64,000 bases of DNA from Paraburkholderia hospita (GTDB taxonomy: Bacteria; Pseudomonadota; Gammaproteobacteria; Burkholderiales; Burkholderiaceae): assembly GCF_002902965.1 (NCBI RefSeq), contig NZ_CP026106.1:124001-188000 (forward strand), in the 5' to 3' direction. The notes under the pieces are model-generated. The model made no database searches. It was given only the letters and a program-made list of their open reading frames with translations, and was not told the origin of the DNA. Positions 37,551-46,274 of this stretch are shown piece after piece. The stretch's first letter is position 1. Each line of letters opens with the position of its first letter. A program made the position numbers and the translations under genes.

Positions 37551-39740
37551 ATGGAGTGGGTCACAGGCACGCAGCGGCGTGCCATTGCTGCGGCAGCCAG
37601 CATGACTTTTCTCGCCACGGCAACGGGTTACGCGCAGGCGCAACAGGCGCCGGATAATCAGAACAGCGCGCAAGACAAGACCGCGACGTTGCCCGCCGTG
37701 AAGGTGCAAGGCACGGCCGCGGGCGATACGGAAGGCTTCGTCGCGTATCGCACCGCCACGGCGACGAAGACGGATACACCGCTCGACGAAGTGCCGCAGA
37801 CGGTGAACATCGTGACGGCGGCGCAAATCGAAGAGCAGGGCGCGACCTCGATCAATCAGGCGCTGCGTTACGTGCCGGGCTTTTCGTCTTACGGCGCGAG
37901 CACGCGCTCCGACTGGTACACGGCAATTCGCGGCTTCACGCCAAGTGTGTTCGTCGATGGGCTGCAGGTGCCCAATACGCTGAACCTCGCGAGCTGGCGC
38001 GTCGATCCGTATCAGGTGGAAAGCATCACGGTGTTGCGTGGGCCGACGTCGGTGCTTTACGGACAAGGCGACCCAGGCTCGCTCGTCGACATTCAGACGA
38101 AGCAGCCGACAGCCGAGCGTATCCGCGAAATCGAATTGCAGATCGACACGGATGCGCGCAAGCAGATCGGTATCGACCTCGGAGGCAAGATCGACAAGGA
38201 CGGCACGCTGACGTATCGCTTCGTCGGCGTGGGGCGCGACGGCAACATGCCGACGGGGCCGAATGCGGATCAACGACTGATGTTCGCGCCGTCGGTCAAA
38301 TGGCAGCCCACGGCCGATACCTCGTTGACGCTGTATGCGACCTATCTGCGCGATAACACTGACGTGTCGGATAACTTCCTGCCCGCGTCCGGCACGATTC
38401 TGCCGAACCCGAATGGCGTGATCTCGAACGACCTCTATACGGGCGACGGCAACTTCGCGCGTTATGACAAGCGGCAGTGGTCGGTCGGCTATCAGTTCGA
38501 GCAGCGCTTGAATCCGACGTGGACGTTCCGCCAGAACACGCGTTACATGCATCTGTCGTTGAACAATTCGACGGTGTACGGCGGCGGCCTCGACCCCACC
38601 GACCCGACGGAAGCGTCGCTGACGCGTTACGCGGGTCTGTTCCAGCCGAACTACTCGCGCTTCGACATCGACAATCAGGCGCAGGCGCAATTCCACACCG
38701 GCTCGATCGAGCATACGGTGCTACTCGGCTTCGAATACAACCGGCAGTTGTCGACGGATAGCGAACAGCTCGCGCTGGCGCCGAGTTTGAACATGTTCAA
38801 CCCCGTCTACGTTCCCGTGACGTCGGATATCTTCAGCGGGCCGAATTCGTTCGGCTATAGCGATACGAAAACGAAGCTCGACAGCTTTGGCGTCTACGCG
38901 CAGGACCAGATCAAGCTGACGCCGCGCATCGTCTTCACGATTGGCGGCCGCCAGGACTGGAGCCGCAACACGACGACAGACACCGTCGCGAACACCGAAC
39001 AGCGGCAGAACGATCACGCGTTCACATATCGCGTGGGCGCCGTGTATCTCGGCGATTATGGTTTGTCGCCGTATATCAGCTACGCGACCTCGTTCAATCC
39101 CGTGATTGGTGTGAACGCAGACGGCACGCCGTTCCAGCCGACCAAGGGCAAGCAGATCGAACTCGGTTTGCGCTGGCAGCCGTTCAACAAGAACCTGATG
39201 TTGAACGCGGCTATCTATCAGATCAACCAGACCAACGTCACGACACCCGATCCAAACGATCCAACGGGAACGTTCAGCGTGCAGACGGGTGAAGTGCGTT
39301 CACGCGGCATCGAGTTCAGCGCCGTCGGCAACGTGACGCGCGATCTGAGCATCATCGCTTCGTACGCGTATCAGGATGTGAAGAACATCAAGGCCAACGA
39401 CGATTCGCTGAACAAGTGGCCAGTCGCGATTCCCTTGCCGCACCAGACGGCTTCACTGTGGGCCGACTGGACATGGCACACGGGGCTGCTGACGGGCCTC
39501 GGTTTCGGCGCGGGCCTGCGTTACACGAGCTATAGCGCGGGCGCGGCGGATAACTCGCTGCACGTGCCGGGCTACACCGTGTATGACGCGGCCGTGCACT
39601 ACAACATCAGCAAATGGCGCTTCGCAGTGAACGCGACGAACATTTTCAACCGCCGCTACGTGAGCGGTTGCCAGAGCGCGTTTGCGTGCTTCTACGGCAA
39701 CCAGCGCACGGTGCTGGCGACGGCGCGTTACGACTGGTAA
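37551..39740 (+). CDS. orbA: TonB-dependent ferric-siderophore receptor
   Basis: A 729-residue outer-membrane receptor of the FhuA/FpvA class. Signal peptide about 1-30 (cut near YAQAQQ), plug about 60-180 with DEVPQTVNIVTAAQI and VLRGPTSVLYGQGDPGSLVD, then a 22-strand barrel ending in the aromatic TARYDW. There is no N-terminal signalling extension (STN), in keeping with a cytoplasmic iron-starvation sigma system lacking a receptor-antisigma relay. It imports the ferric siderophore. It starts 48 bases after pvdA. Confidence 0.95.
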   Translation: MEWVTGTQRRAIAAAASMTFLATATGYAQAQQAPDNQNSAQDKTATLPAVKVQGTAAGDTEGFVAYRTATATKTDTPLDEVPQTVNIVTAAQIEEQGATSINQALRYVPGFSSYGASTRSDWYTAIRGFTPSVFVDGLQVPNTLNLASWRVDPYQVESITVLRGPTSVLYGQGDPGSLVDIQTKQPTAERIREIELQIDTDARKQIGIDLGGKIDKDGTLTYRFVGVGRDGNMPTGPNADQRLMFAPSVKWQPTADTSLTLYATYLRDNTDVSDNFLPASGTILPNPNGVISNDLYTGDGNFARYDKRQWSVGYQFEQRLNPTWTFRQNTRYMHLSLNNSTVYGGGLDPTDPTEASLTRYAGLFQPNYSRFDIDNQAQAQFHTGSIEHTVLLGFEYNRQLSTDSEQLALAPSLNMFNPVYVPVTSDIFSGPNSFGYSDTKTKLDSFGVYAQDQIKLTPRIVFTIGGRQDWSRNTTTDTVANTEQRQNDHAFTYRVGAVYLGDYGLSPYISYATSFNPVIGVNADGTPFQPTKGKQIELGLRWQPFNKNLMLNAAIYQINQTNVTTPDPNDPTGTFSVQTGEVRSRGIEFSAVGNVTRDLSIIASYAYQDVKNIKANDDSLNKWPVAIPLPHQTASLWADWTWHTGLLTGLGFGAGLRYTSYSAGAADNSLHVPGYTVYDAAVHYNISKWRFAVNATNIFNRRYVSGCQSAFACFYGNQRTVLATARYDW

Positions 39741-39782
39741 GCGCCACGACCATTGGATCATTTGAGGAAAGGAAGACACACC

Positions 39783-40733
39783 ATGAACGCTCGCGTGGCC
39801 TTTGAGGAACTTGTTCCGACGCCGGACGGCTTTGCATTGTCGGCGTGGCCGCGCGATGCGGCACCCGTGCAGCTATTGCCCGCGCTCGCTGAGATCTTTT
39901 GCCGCGATGCGAAGCGACAGCAGGTGTCGCTGACCGTGCCGTTCGAACACGACGACGACGCGACGCACGCGTTCGTCACGCGCGCGATCCGCGAAGGCAT
40001 CGTGGATACCGCGGCACACGAAGGCTCGACACTGCGGCTCACGACGTCGCGCGCGAGCTTCTGGCAGCAGCCGTCGCTGTGGCTCACGGCGCCTTCTTCG
40101 GCAGGCATGCCGATGCGCTACACGATTCATCACAACCGGCGCCATCCCGTGCGCGCGCCGAAGCCGAAGGGCACCGTGTATCGCCGCTTCATGCCGACGG
40201 TCGGCATGACGTTCACGCTGCGTACGGTCGACGTCGAGCGTGACACGGACCTCTTTCACTATTGGCAGAACCAGGATCGCGTTGCGCACTTCTGGGACTT
40301 CAAGGGCACGCGCGAACAGCATGCGGCGTACCTGGGCGAGCAGTGCGCGGACCCGCATGTGCATCCGCTGATCGGTTGTTTCGATGACGAGCCGTTTGCG
40401 TACTTCGAGGTCTATTGGGCGAAGGAAGATCGCGTCGCGCCGTTCTATGACGCCGACGATTTCGATCGCGGCCTGCATCTGCTCGTCGGCAACAGCGACT
40501 ATCAGAGTGCGGGCAAGCTGCGCGCGTGGTTCAACGGCATCCTGCATTACATGTTTCTCGACGATCCGCGCACGCAACGCATAGTCGGCGAGCCGCGCAT
40601 CGATCACACGCGGCACATTGCATGGATGCACCGGTTGGGCGCGTTCACGCTGAAGGAGTTCGATTTTCCGCACAAGCGTGCGGCGCTCGTGATCGTCGAG
40701 CGCGAGACATACTTCGGGCAGTTCGGGCCTTGA
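39783..40733 (+). CDS. orbL: GNAT acyltransferase for hydroxyornithine (OrbL-like)
   Basis: A 316-residue paralogue of OrbK with the same C-terminal GNAT signature (HVHPLIGCFDDEPFAYFEVYWAKEDRVAPF, FDRGLHLLVGNSD, FLDDPRTQRIVGEPRIDHTR, FDFPHKRAALV). The N-terminal ~110 residues differ more. Only 42 bases separate it from the orbA stop: the pvdF formyltransferase gene found at this point in ornibactin clusters is absent. It probably acylates one of the two hydroxyornithines. It ends convergently, 12 bases from the Lrp gene. Confidence 0.88.
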   Translation: MNARVAFEELVPTPDGFALSAWPRDAAPVQLLPALAEIFCRDAKRQQVSLTVPFEHDDDATHAFVTRAIREGIVDTAAHEGSTLRLTTSRASFWQQPSLWLTAPSSAGMPMRYTIHHNRRHPVRAPKPKGTVYRRFMPTVGMTFTLRTVDVERDTDLFHYWQNQDRVAHFWDFKGTREQHAAYLGEQCADPHVHPLIGCFDDEPFAYFEVYWAKEDRVAPFYDADDFDRGLHLLVGNSDYQSAGKLRAWFNGILHYMFLDDPRTQRIVGEPRIDHTRHIAWMHRLGAFTLKEFDFPHKRAALVIVERETYFGQFGP

Positions 40734-40745
40734 AGTGTTGCGCGA

Positions 40746-41219
40746 CTAGACCTGCACCGACGGAATGTTCTTCATGCAGCGCAGCGCGAACATCGAGCGG
40801 CTGTGGCGAATGCCCGAGATCTTGTAGAGCTTTTCGCGCAGGAAGCGCTCGTAGCCGGCGGTGCCGTCGACGGCAACCTTGATCAGATAGTCGTACTCGC
40901 CTGACACGAGATATGCCTCAAGCACTTCGGGCAGCGTCGCCAGCTCGTCGCCGAAGCGGGCCAGTGCGTCGTCGTCGTGCCGGTCGAGCGTCACTTCGAT
41001 CAGCACGACGTCCGCGAAGCCGAGCTTCTGCTGATCCAGCAGCGCGACGTAGCCGCGGATATAACCGTCAGTTTCGAGTTGACGCGTGCGGTTCCAGCAC
41101 GCAGTCGTCGACATGCCGACGATCTCCGCGAGTTCCGCATTCGACAGTCGCGCGTTCTTCTGCAGCGCGCGCATGATTGCGCGGTCCTGGTTGTCCAGCG
41201 GGCGGTTGCGGGCTTGCAT
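40746..41219 (-). CDS. Lrp/AsnC-family transcriptional regulator
   Basis: A 157-residue Lrp-type regulator: N-terminal HTH LSNAELAEIVGMSTTACWNRTRQLETDGYI about 25-54, then the RAM/AsnC effector domain with VLEAYLVSGEYDYLIKV about 90-115. Such proteins sense amino acids. It is convergent with the siderophore operon and divergent, across 478 bases, from an NCS1 permease. Its target is not clear from sequence; the permease or an amino-acid pathway are both possible. Confidence 0.9.
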   Translation of the reverse strand: MQARNRPLDNQDRAIMRALQKNARLSNAELAEIVGMSTTACWNRTRQLETDGYIRGYVALLDQQKLGFADVVLIEVTLDRHDDDALARFGDELATLPEVLEAYLVSGEYDYLIKVAVDGTAGYERFLREKLYKISGIRHSRSMFALRCMKNIPSVQV

Positions 41220-41697
41220 GATTGGATCTGGAAGAATGTTCGGCTTCTGCCGATTCTACAGGAATAGTCTTCCGGGGTTGGGTGGTCAGTACCCGCAAAA
41301 AGGAAGCCTATCCACGGTGTCACCCGGTATATTCTTCCACATGCTTCCTTGCCCGCAACGACAGACGGATTACCCTCCGCCAACGGGCGCCGCGTCATTC
41401 GCAAGATGACGCCGGCAGGGGCGGTCAGCGGCGAAACCCACGCCGTGCGACGCGTTCATCGGTCACGGAAGCATTCACCCCTCCGCGCTTTTCTCCTCCC
41501 CTGTTCTCCGCGCCTTTTTGAAAGCATCGACAGACGCTTTTATTAGTAAAACAATCTATATTGCAGAAACAAGACCCTTCATCGCGAGTCGCGGTTCCCA
41601 TCGGGCTTGTGGTAGACCGTGCCTGCGTGCCACGTCGCATCGTCAGATCATGGCGGTCTTCAGAAGACGGCCATGCTTCAACCAGCAGGGGGGAGCC
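41220..41697. other. Intergenic region between Lrp gene and NCS1 permease
   Basis: No supported gene. It should hold two divergent promoters. The only structure seen is a small palindrome TTTTA-TTAG-TAAAA at 41538-41551 in an AT-rich segment. A strong ribosome-binding site (GGGGGGAG) sits at its right end before the permease. Confidence 0.5.
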
Positions 41698-43167
41698 ATG
41701 TCTTCGTCACCGCTTTTCGATGCGCCGCACGGTCTTGGCGATGCCGGCGAACAGGTCGATTCGCGTCTGCACAATCACGATCTCGCGCCCGTGCCGCACG
41801 CCCGGCGCACGTGGACGGGCTATAGCATCTTCGCGATGTGGATGTCCGACGTGCATAGCGTCGGCGGCTATACCTTCGCGGCGAGCCTGTTTCTGCTCGG
41901 CATTTCCGGCTGGCAGGTGCTGATTGCGCTGACGGTCGGCATTCTCGTCGTCTACATGCTGATGAACTGGGTGGGCAAGCCGAGCTATATGCACGGCATT
42001 CCGTTCCCGGTCATGGCGCGCGTGAGCATGGGCGTGATGGGCGCGAACCTCGCGGCCGTGATTCGCGGCGTGGTCGGCATCGTCTGGTATGGCGTGCAAA
42101 CTTACTTCGCTTCGAAAGCGGTCGCGACGCTACTGGTTTTGTTCGTTCCTGCATCGACGGCATTGCAAGGCTTCAGCTTTCTGCGCCTGGACGGTTTGGG
42201 GTGGGTGAGCTTCCTGTTCATGTGGTTCTTCCAGTTAGTGATCTTTCAACGCGGCATGGAGACGATCCGCAAGTTCATCGACTTTTGCGGGCCGGCCGTG
42301 TATGTGGTGATGTTCGTGTTGATGGCGTGGATACTCTCGCAGGCCGGGCTTGGCAGTTTGAATCTGACGCTTGGCGGTAAGACGCTAACAGGCGCGGAGC
42401 AGTTCGCCGGCATGGGCAATGCCGTGCTGCTCGTCGTCAGCTATTTCGCCGCGCTGCTGTTGAATTTCGGCGATTTCTCACGCTTTGCGAAAAGCGAACA
42501 TCAAATGAAGGTTGGCAATTTTTTGGGGCTGCCCGTCAATTTCATCGTGTTCGCGATCATCACGGTGATCGTCACGTCGGGTAGCGCAACCGTGTTCGGA
42601 TCGATGATCATGGACCCGGTGGCGATCGTCGCGCACATCCAGAACAAGGTGGCTGTGGTGATTGGCAGCGTCACGTTTATCGTGGCGACAATGGGCATCA
42701 ATATCGTCGCCAATTTCGTTTCGCCCGCCTACGATATCGCGAATCTTTTCCCCAAACATGTCGATTTCAAGCGCGGCGGTCTGATCGCTTCCATTCTCGC
42801 GGTACTCGTGTGCCCGTGGATATTCGTCGACAGTCCCAAGGCCATTACGATTTTCGTCAGCGTATTCGGCGCGGTGCTTGCGCCGCTCTATGGCGTGATG
42901 ATGGCCGACTTCTATCTGATCAAAAAACAGCAGGTGCAAACGGCCGAGTTGTACACGATGTCGTCGACGGGCCGCTTCTACTACGACGGTGGCTGGAACA
43001 AGGTCGGCGTCGCGGCACTCCTGCTGTCGGGCTGCATTTCTATTGGCTGGGAATTGTGCACACAACTACTGCACGTCCTGCCTGAGAACAACTTTGGCTG
43101 GCTGATCGGCGCGGTGGCAGGCGCGGTGCTCTACGTTGGGATGATGCGCGCGGCACGCAGAACCTGA
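41698..43167 (+). CDS. NCS1-family nucleobase/cation symporter
   Basis: A 489-residue, about 12-helix membrane protein of the NCS1 family (cytosine, uracil, hydantoin, allantoin, thiamine permeases). Family features include HARRTWTGYSIFAMWMSDVHSVGGYTFAASLF at helix 1, GIPFPVMARVSMGVMGANLAAVIRG at helix 3 and NFGDFSRFAKS near 265. The ATG at 41698 has an excellent ribosome-binding site. No catabolic enzyme gene adjoins it, so the substrate is open. Confidence 0.9.
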   Translation: MSSSPLFDAPHGLGDAGEQVDSRLHNHDLAPVPHARRTWTGYSIFAMWMSDVHSVGGYTFAASLFLLGISGWQVLIALTVGILVVYMLMNWVGKPSYMHGIPFPVMARVSMGVMGANLAAVIRGVVGIVWYGVQTYFASKAVATLLVLFVPASTALQGFSFLRLDGLGWVSFLFMWFFQLVIFQRGMETIRKFIDFCGPAVYVVMFVLMAWILSQAGLGSLNLTLGGKTLTGAEQFAGMGNAVLLVVSYFAALLLNFGDFSRFAKSEHQMKVGNFLGLPVNFIVFAIITVIVTSGSATVFGSMIMDPVAIVAHIQNKVAVVIGSVTFIVATMGINIVANFVSPAYDIANLFPKHVDFKRGGLIASILAVLVCPWIFVDSPKAITIFVSVFGAVLAPLYGVMMADFYLIKKQQVQTAELYTMSSTGRFYYDGGWNKVGVAALLLSGCISIGWELCTQLLHVLPENNFGWLIGAVAGAVLYVGMMRAARRT

Positions 43168-43409
43168 CGCGACGGAAACCGGCCGCATTGGCGCTATAGC
43201 ACGAATGCTGACGCAATAGCGTTATGGACCGATTTAAGCGCTAGTTTGTCTTTAGAGACCGATCAAAGTATTCGATACTCAGGAGTCGATTCGTGACATG
43301 CGATGGCGGGCGACAGCCGTTTTATGCGTGCATACCCGATCGTATATGGCGGCAAGGCCACCGAATCGAAATAACTCCATATTGCTACGACTTTCGAACG
43401 GACACGAAG

Positions 43410-44336
43410 ATGGACCGGCTTGACGCGTTAAGGCTGTTTGTCGAAATCGCCGAAGCCGGGAGCTTTTCCGCGGCCGCGCGAAAGAGCGCGGTGTCGACAT
43501 CGACAGTCACGCTCGCGCTGCAAAAGCTGGAAGAGGAAGTGGGCGCGCGCCTCATCATGCGCACGACGCGCCGCCTCGCCTTTACCCATGAAGGTCAGCG
43601 CTTTCTCGACGACGCGCGCCGCGTACTCGCGGATTGGGATGCCGCGATTCTGAGCCTGCGCGAAGACGGTCCATTGAACGGGCCGATCCGGCTGACCGCC
43701 AGCAACGATTTCGGCCGCACGCGCGTCGTGCCATTGCTCGACAAGTTCATGAGCGAGCATCCGCAAGTGCAGGTGTCGCTGCTGCTGACGGATGGCCATG
43801 TCGATCTCGTCGATCAACATCTGGATCTCGCGCTGCGCAACGGCCCGCTGATTGACTCGCGGCTCAAGGCGCGGCTGTTGCTGACAGGCCCGCGTGTCGT
43901 ATGCGCTGCGCCGTCGTATTGGGCGACGCATGGCAAGCCGATGCACCCGGCGCAACTGTCTTCGCACAACTGCCTGATTCTCGCGCGGCCCGATGCGCCG
44001 TTCTCGAACTGGCCGTTCGTCGTCGACGGCAAGCAGATTGCGGTGAGAGTGTCCGGCAACCGTGTGGCGAGCGACGGCGGCGTGCTGCGCGAATGGGCCG
44101 TGCATGGCTACGGCGTGATACTGAAGAACCGCTGGGATATCTATCACGAACTGATGTCGGGCAGACTTGAAACGGCGCTGGACTCGTTCATCGGCGAGCG
44201 CGTCGATCTGTTCGCTGTCTATGCGGGCGCGGTGCCAAGCCGCCGCGTCGGTACGTTCATCGACTTCATTGCGCGCGAACTGTCGGTCGACGATACGCTC
44301 GAACTGCATCCGCTCGACAGCCTGCGTCCGCTTTAG
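43410..44336 (+). CDS. LysR-family transcriptional regulator
   Basis: A 308-residue LysR protein of the CrgA-like branch: HTH MDRLDALRLFVEIAEAGSFSAAARKSAVSTSTVTLALQKLEEEVGARLI (1-50), followed by a substrate-binding domain with GPIRLTASNDFGRTRVVPLLDKF near 95-117. The start at 43410 follows an AAGAT-type weak ribosome-binding site. There is no divergent partner gene, so its target may be distant or the NCS1 permease 243 bases upstream. Confidence 0.88.
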   Translation: MDRLDALRLFVEIAEAGSFSAAARKSAVSTSTVTLALQKLEEEVGARLIMRTTRRLAFTHEGQRFLDDARRVLADWDAAILSLREDGPLNGPIRLTASNDFGRTRVVPLLDKFMSEHPQVQVSLLLTDGHVDLVDQHLDLALRNGPLIDSRLKARLLLTGPRVVCAAPSYWATHGKPMHPAQLSSHNCLILARPDAPFSNWPFVVDGKQIAVRVSGNRVASDGGVLREWAVHGYGVILKNRWDIYHELMSGRLETALDSFIGERVDLFAVYAGAVPSRRVGTFIDFIARELSVDDTLELHPLDSLRPL

Positions 44337-44414
44337 CGACGCGCTTCGATTGTTCAGACTTTAATAGACCTTCCGTGACGCTGGGTTGCACCGGCTTGCA
44401 AAAGCGGGTAGCCT

Positions 44415-44439
44415 AACTCCGATTGTATTTGTCGGAGTG
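44415..44439 (+). promoter_or_regulatory. 25-bp operator before the Rrf2 gene
   Basis: AACTCCGAT-N7-GTCGGAGTG, a near-perfect inverted repeat (ACTCCGA pairs with TCGGAGT). The same 9-7-9 architecture and most bases recur before azoR (45769-45793) and upstream of the cupin gene (47572-47596). The right half contains GGAG, the ribosome-binding site of the Rrf2 gene, whose ATG is three bases further on, so binding or RNA folding here could limit expression. Confidence 0.6.
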
Positions 44440-44442
44440 GCT

Positions 44443-45006
44443 ATGTCTCACATCAGCGCAGGCGTCGAATATGGGTTGCACTGCCTGCTTTTCCTGACGG
44501 AAGCGGCGCCCGGCGGCGTGCCCGAAGCGAGCGTACGCGACCTTGCAGAACTGCAAGGCGTGCCCGCCGACTATGTGGCGAAACTGTTTACGAAATTGCA
44601 TAAGGCCGGGCTGGTCATTGCGACGGAAGGGGCGAAGGGCGGTTTTGCGCTCGCGCGTCCGGCAAACCAGATTTCGGTGCTCGACGTGGTGACGGCGATC
44701 GATGGCGACAAGTCCTTGTTCGAGTGCCGTGAAGTGCGCACGCGCTGTGCGGTGTTCGGCGAGACCGCACCAACCTGGGCGACGAGCGGCGTGTGCTCGA
44801 TTCATGCCGTGATGCAGAACGCCGAGAAGCGCATGCGCGAGGCGCTGGCATCGCAATCGCTGGAGGAACTGGCGGTCCGCACGACGGCGAAGGCGCCGCG
44901 CACCTATGGGCCGCAAGTCGTGAAGTGGCTGGACGGCCGCACGACGAGCAGGCGGCGCGAGCGCGGCGGCACGCGCAGTGGTTCAACGCCCGGCGCGCGT
45001 TCCTGA
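44443..45006 (+). CDS. Rrf2-family transcriptional regulator with three conserved cysteines
   Basis: A 187-residue Rrf2 protein. Winged helix about 1-75 (GVEYGLHCLLFL, ASVRDLAELQGVPADYVAKLFTKLHKAGLV, GAKGGFALARP), then cysteines C95, C102 and C118 arranged C-x6-C-x15-C. Rrf2 proteins use such cysteines for an Fe-S cluster or thiol switch sensing redox stress, nitric oxide or iron; the spacing is not that of IscR or NsrR. A basic C-terminal tail follows. The shared operator suggests that it represses itself, the convergent azoreductase gene and the cupin gene. Confidence 0.9.
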   Translation: MSHISAGVEYGLHCLLFLTEAAPGGVPEASVRDLAELQGVPADYVAKLFTKLHKAGLVIATEGAKGGFALARPANQISVLDVVTAIDGDKSLFECREVRTRCAVFGETAPTWATSGVCSIHAVMQNAEKRMREALASQSLEELAVRTTAKAPRTYGPQVVKWLDGRTTSRRRERGGTRSGSTPGARS

Positions 45007-45028
45007 GCGACACGCCGTTGACATGACG

Positions 45029-45065
45029 AAGGCCGCAGCCTTAATAGCTGCGGCCTTTTCGTTTT
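45029..45065. terminator. Bidirectional rho-independent terminator between Rrf2 gene and azoR
   Basis: AAGGCCGCAGC pairs with GCTGCGGCCTT around the loop CTTAATA, followed by TTTTCGTTTT. It lies 22 bases after the Rrf2 stop and 18 bases beyond the azoR stop, serving both convergent genes. Confidence 0.85.
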
Positions 45066-45083
45066 GCGGCTTTGTGCTGACGA

Positions 45084-45755
45084 TTACGCCGTCTCGTGCA
45101 ACTCGCTGCCAACGCGCGCACGTTCCCATGCGGCCCAGTCGGCTGCCACGCCTGCCAGCTCGGCGTGTGCGCGCTTCAGCGCCTCGATCCGCGCTTCCTG
45201 ATCCGAGAATTGCAATGGCTGTGCGTCGACGAAATGCGGATCGTTGGCGCCGATGAAAGCAAATGCGGCTTTGAGCGCTGGCGTCAGCGCATCCATCGAC
45301 GAAAACGGGTTGCCGGGACGCAAATCTGCGCCGCGCGTCGTGATGAACAGCACCTTCTGACGGCTCAACTGGCCGACGATGTTTCCGTCCGCGTCCGCCT
45401 TGTAGGTAATGCCGGGACGCGTGGCGCTGTCGATGAACGCCTTGAATGCCGAAGGCATCGACCAGTTGTACATCGGCATCGCAAACACGAAGGCGTCGGC
45501 TTCGAGCAGCCGCTTGCAGAGCGCGTCCGAGGCGGCCAGCGTCGCGCGCATGTCGGCCGTGCGCTCGTGCTCTTCCTTGTAGGTCGCGATGGCAAAGGCC
45601 TCGGTGACGTGCGGCGGCGTATCGACCGTGACGTCCAGATAGTCGACCTCGACATCCACGCCCTCGGCACGCAGGTTTTCGATGAACTGGCGCGAGAGTG
45701 CGCGGGAATTGGACCGTTCGCGCTTGGCGCTCGAATCGACGTGGAAAATTTTCAT
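45084..45755 (-). CDS. azoR: FMN-dependent NADH-azoreductase / quinone reductase
   Basis: A 223-residue flavodoxin-fold enzyme of the AzoR type: FMN phosphate-binding VDSSAKRERSNSRALSRQF near 6-24, PMYNWSMPSAFKAFIDSATRPG near 98-119 and FITTRGADLR near 140. AzoR reduces quinones and azo compounds with NAD(P)H and protects against thiol-reactive quinones. GGAGAG lies before the ATG. The operator AACTGCGAT-N7-ATCGTAGTT starts 13 bases upstream of the start codon, suggesting control by the Rrf2 regulator encoded convergently. Confidence 0.92.
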   Translation of the reverse strand: MKIFHVDSSAKRERSNSRALSRQFIENLRAEGVDVEVDYLDVTVDTPPHVTEAFAIATYKEEHERTADMRATLAASDALCKRLLEADAFVFAMPMYNWSMPSAFKAFIDSATRPGITYKADADGNIVGQLSRQKVLFITTRGADLRPGNPFSSMDALTPALKAAFAFIGANDPHFVDAQPLQFSDQEARIEALKRAHAELAGVAADWAAWERARVGSELHETA

Positions 45756-45768
45756 CTGGCTCTCCAGT

Positions 45769-45793
45769 AACTGCGATCAAATTTATCGTAGTT
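45769..45793 (-). promoter_or_regulatory. 25-bp operator before azoR
   Basis: AACTGCGAT-N7-ATCGTAGTT, a 9-7-9 inverted repeat just upstream of the azoR ribosome-binding site. Same architecture as 44415-44439 and 47572-47596. Confidence 0.62.
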
Positions 45794-46274
45794 GTGAGAA
45801 TAGAGAGTTTGCTGGCAGTGCGCAACAGAGGGGGCGCGAGCGCGAGTGGACTCGCGTGCGTTTCGAAGGCTCGCAGGAAAGCGGCGCACGCCTTACGCAG
45901 CAAGGCATTGCGCGGTTGTTGCGCAGCGGGGCAGACCGATAGGAGAGAAAAACGGGATTCAGTGTTGCGCGGGACGAAGGCGGTTGCGACGCAGGTTTCA
46001 CCTCGGTGCCGACGTGCCATCGCATGGGCGCGTGGGAGTTTCTCGCGTAACGCTTGCAAAAGTCATGCGTATGACAAAGGCACGCAACGCCATATCAGGC
46101 CATGCGTGAACAGAAGGTTGGGTGCTGCGCGTGCAACGAATGTTGCCGCGTGAAGCGCATGCGCCAATCGACAACGCGCAGCACCAATATATGGAAGCGC
46201 CGGAGCTTCACAGCCTGTGGCGTTTAAGGTTTGTTCAGGTTTCTCGACGCACACACAAGAACGTGCATGTGACA
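45794..46274. other. Gene-free stretch between azoR and the DUF3331 gene
   Basis: About 480 bases with no frame showing family resemblance or a ribosome-binding site. It should hold the azoR promoter at its left edge. I see no repeat, terminator or RNA structure of note. Confidence 0.4.

Noticed and set aside
43192..43221. Inverted repeat CGCTAT...ATAGCG after the NCS1 permease, similar in hexamers to the IclR palindrome at 5275-5294
   Set aside because: The spacing is 18 bases rather than 8 and the arms are in the opposite order, so it is not the same operator; no U-run makes it a terminator.
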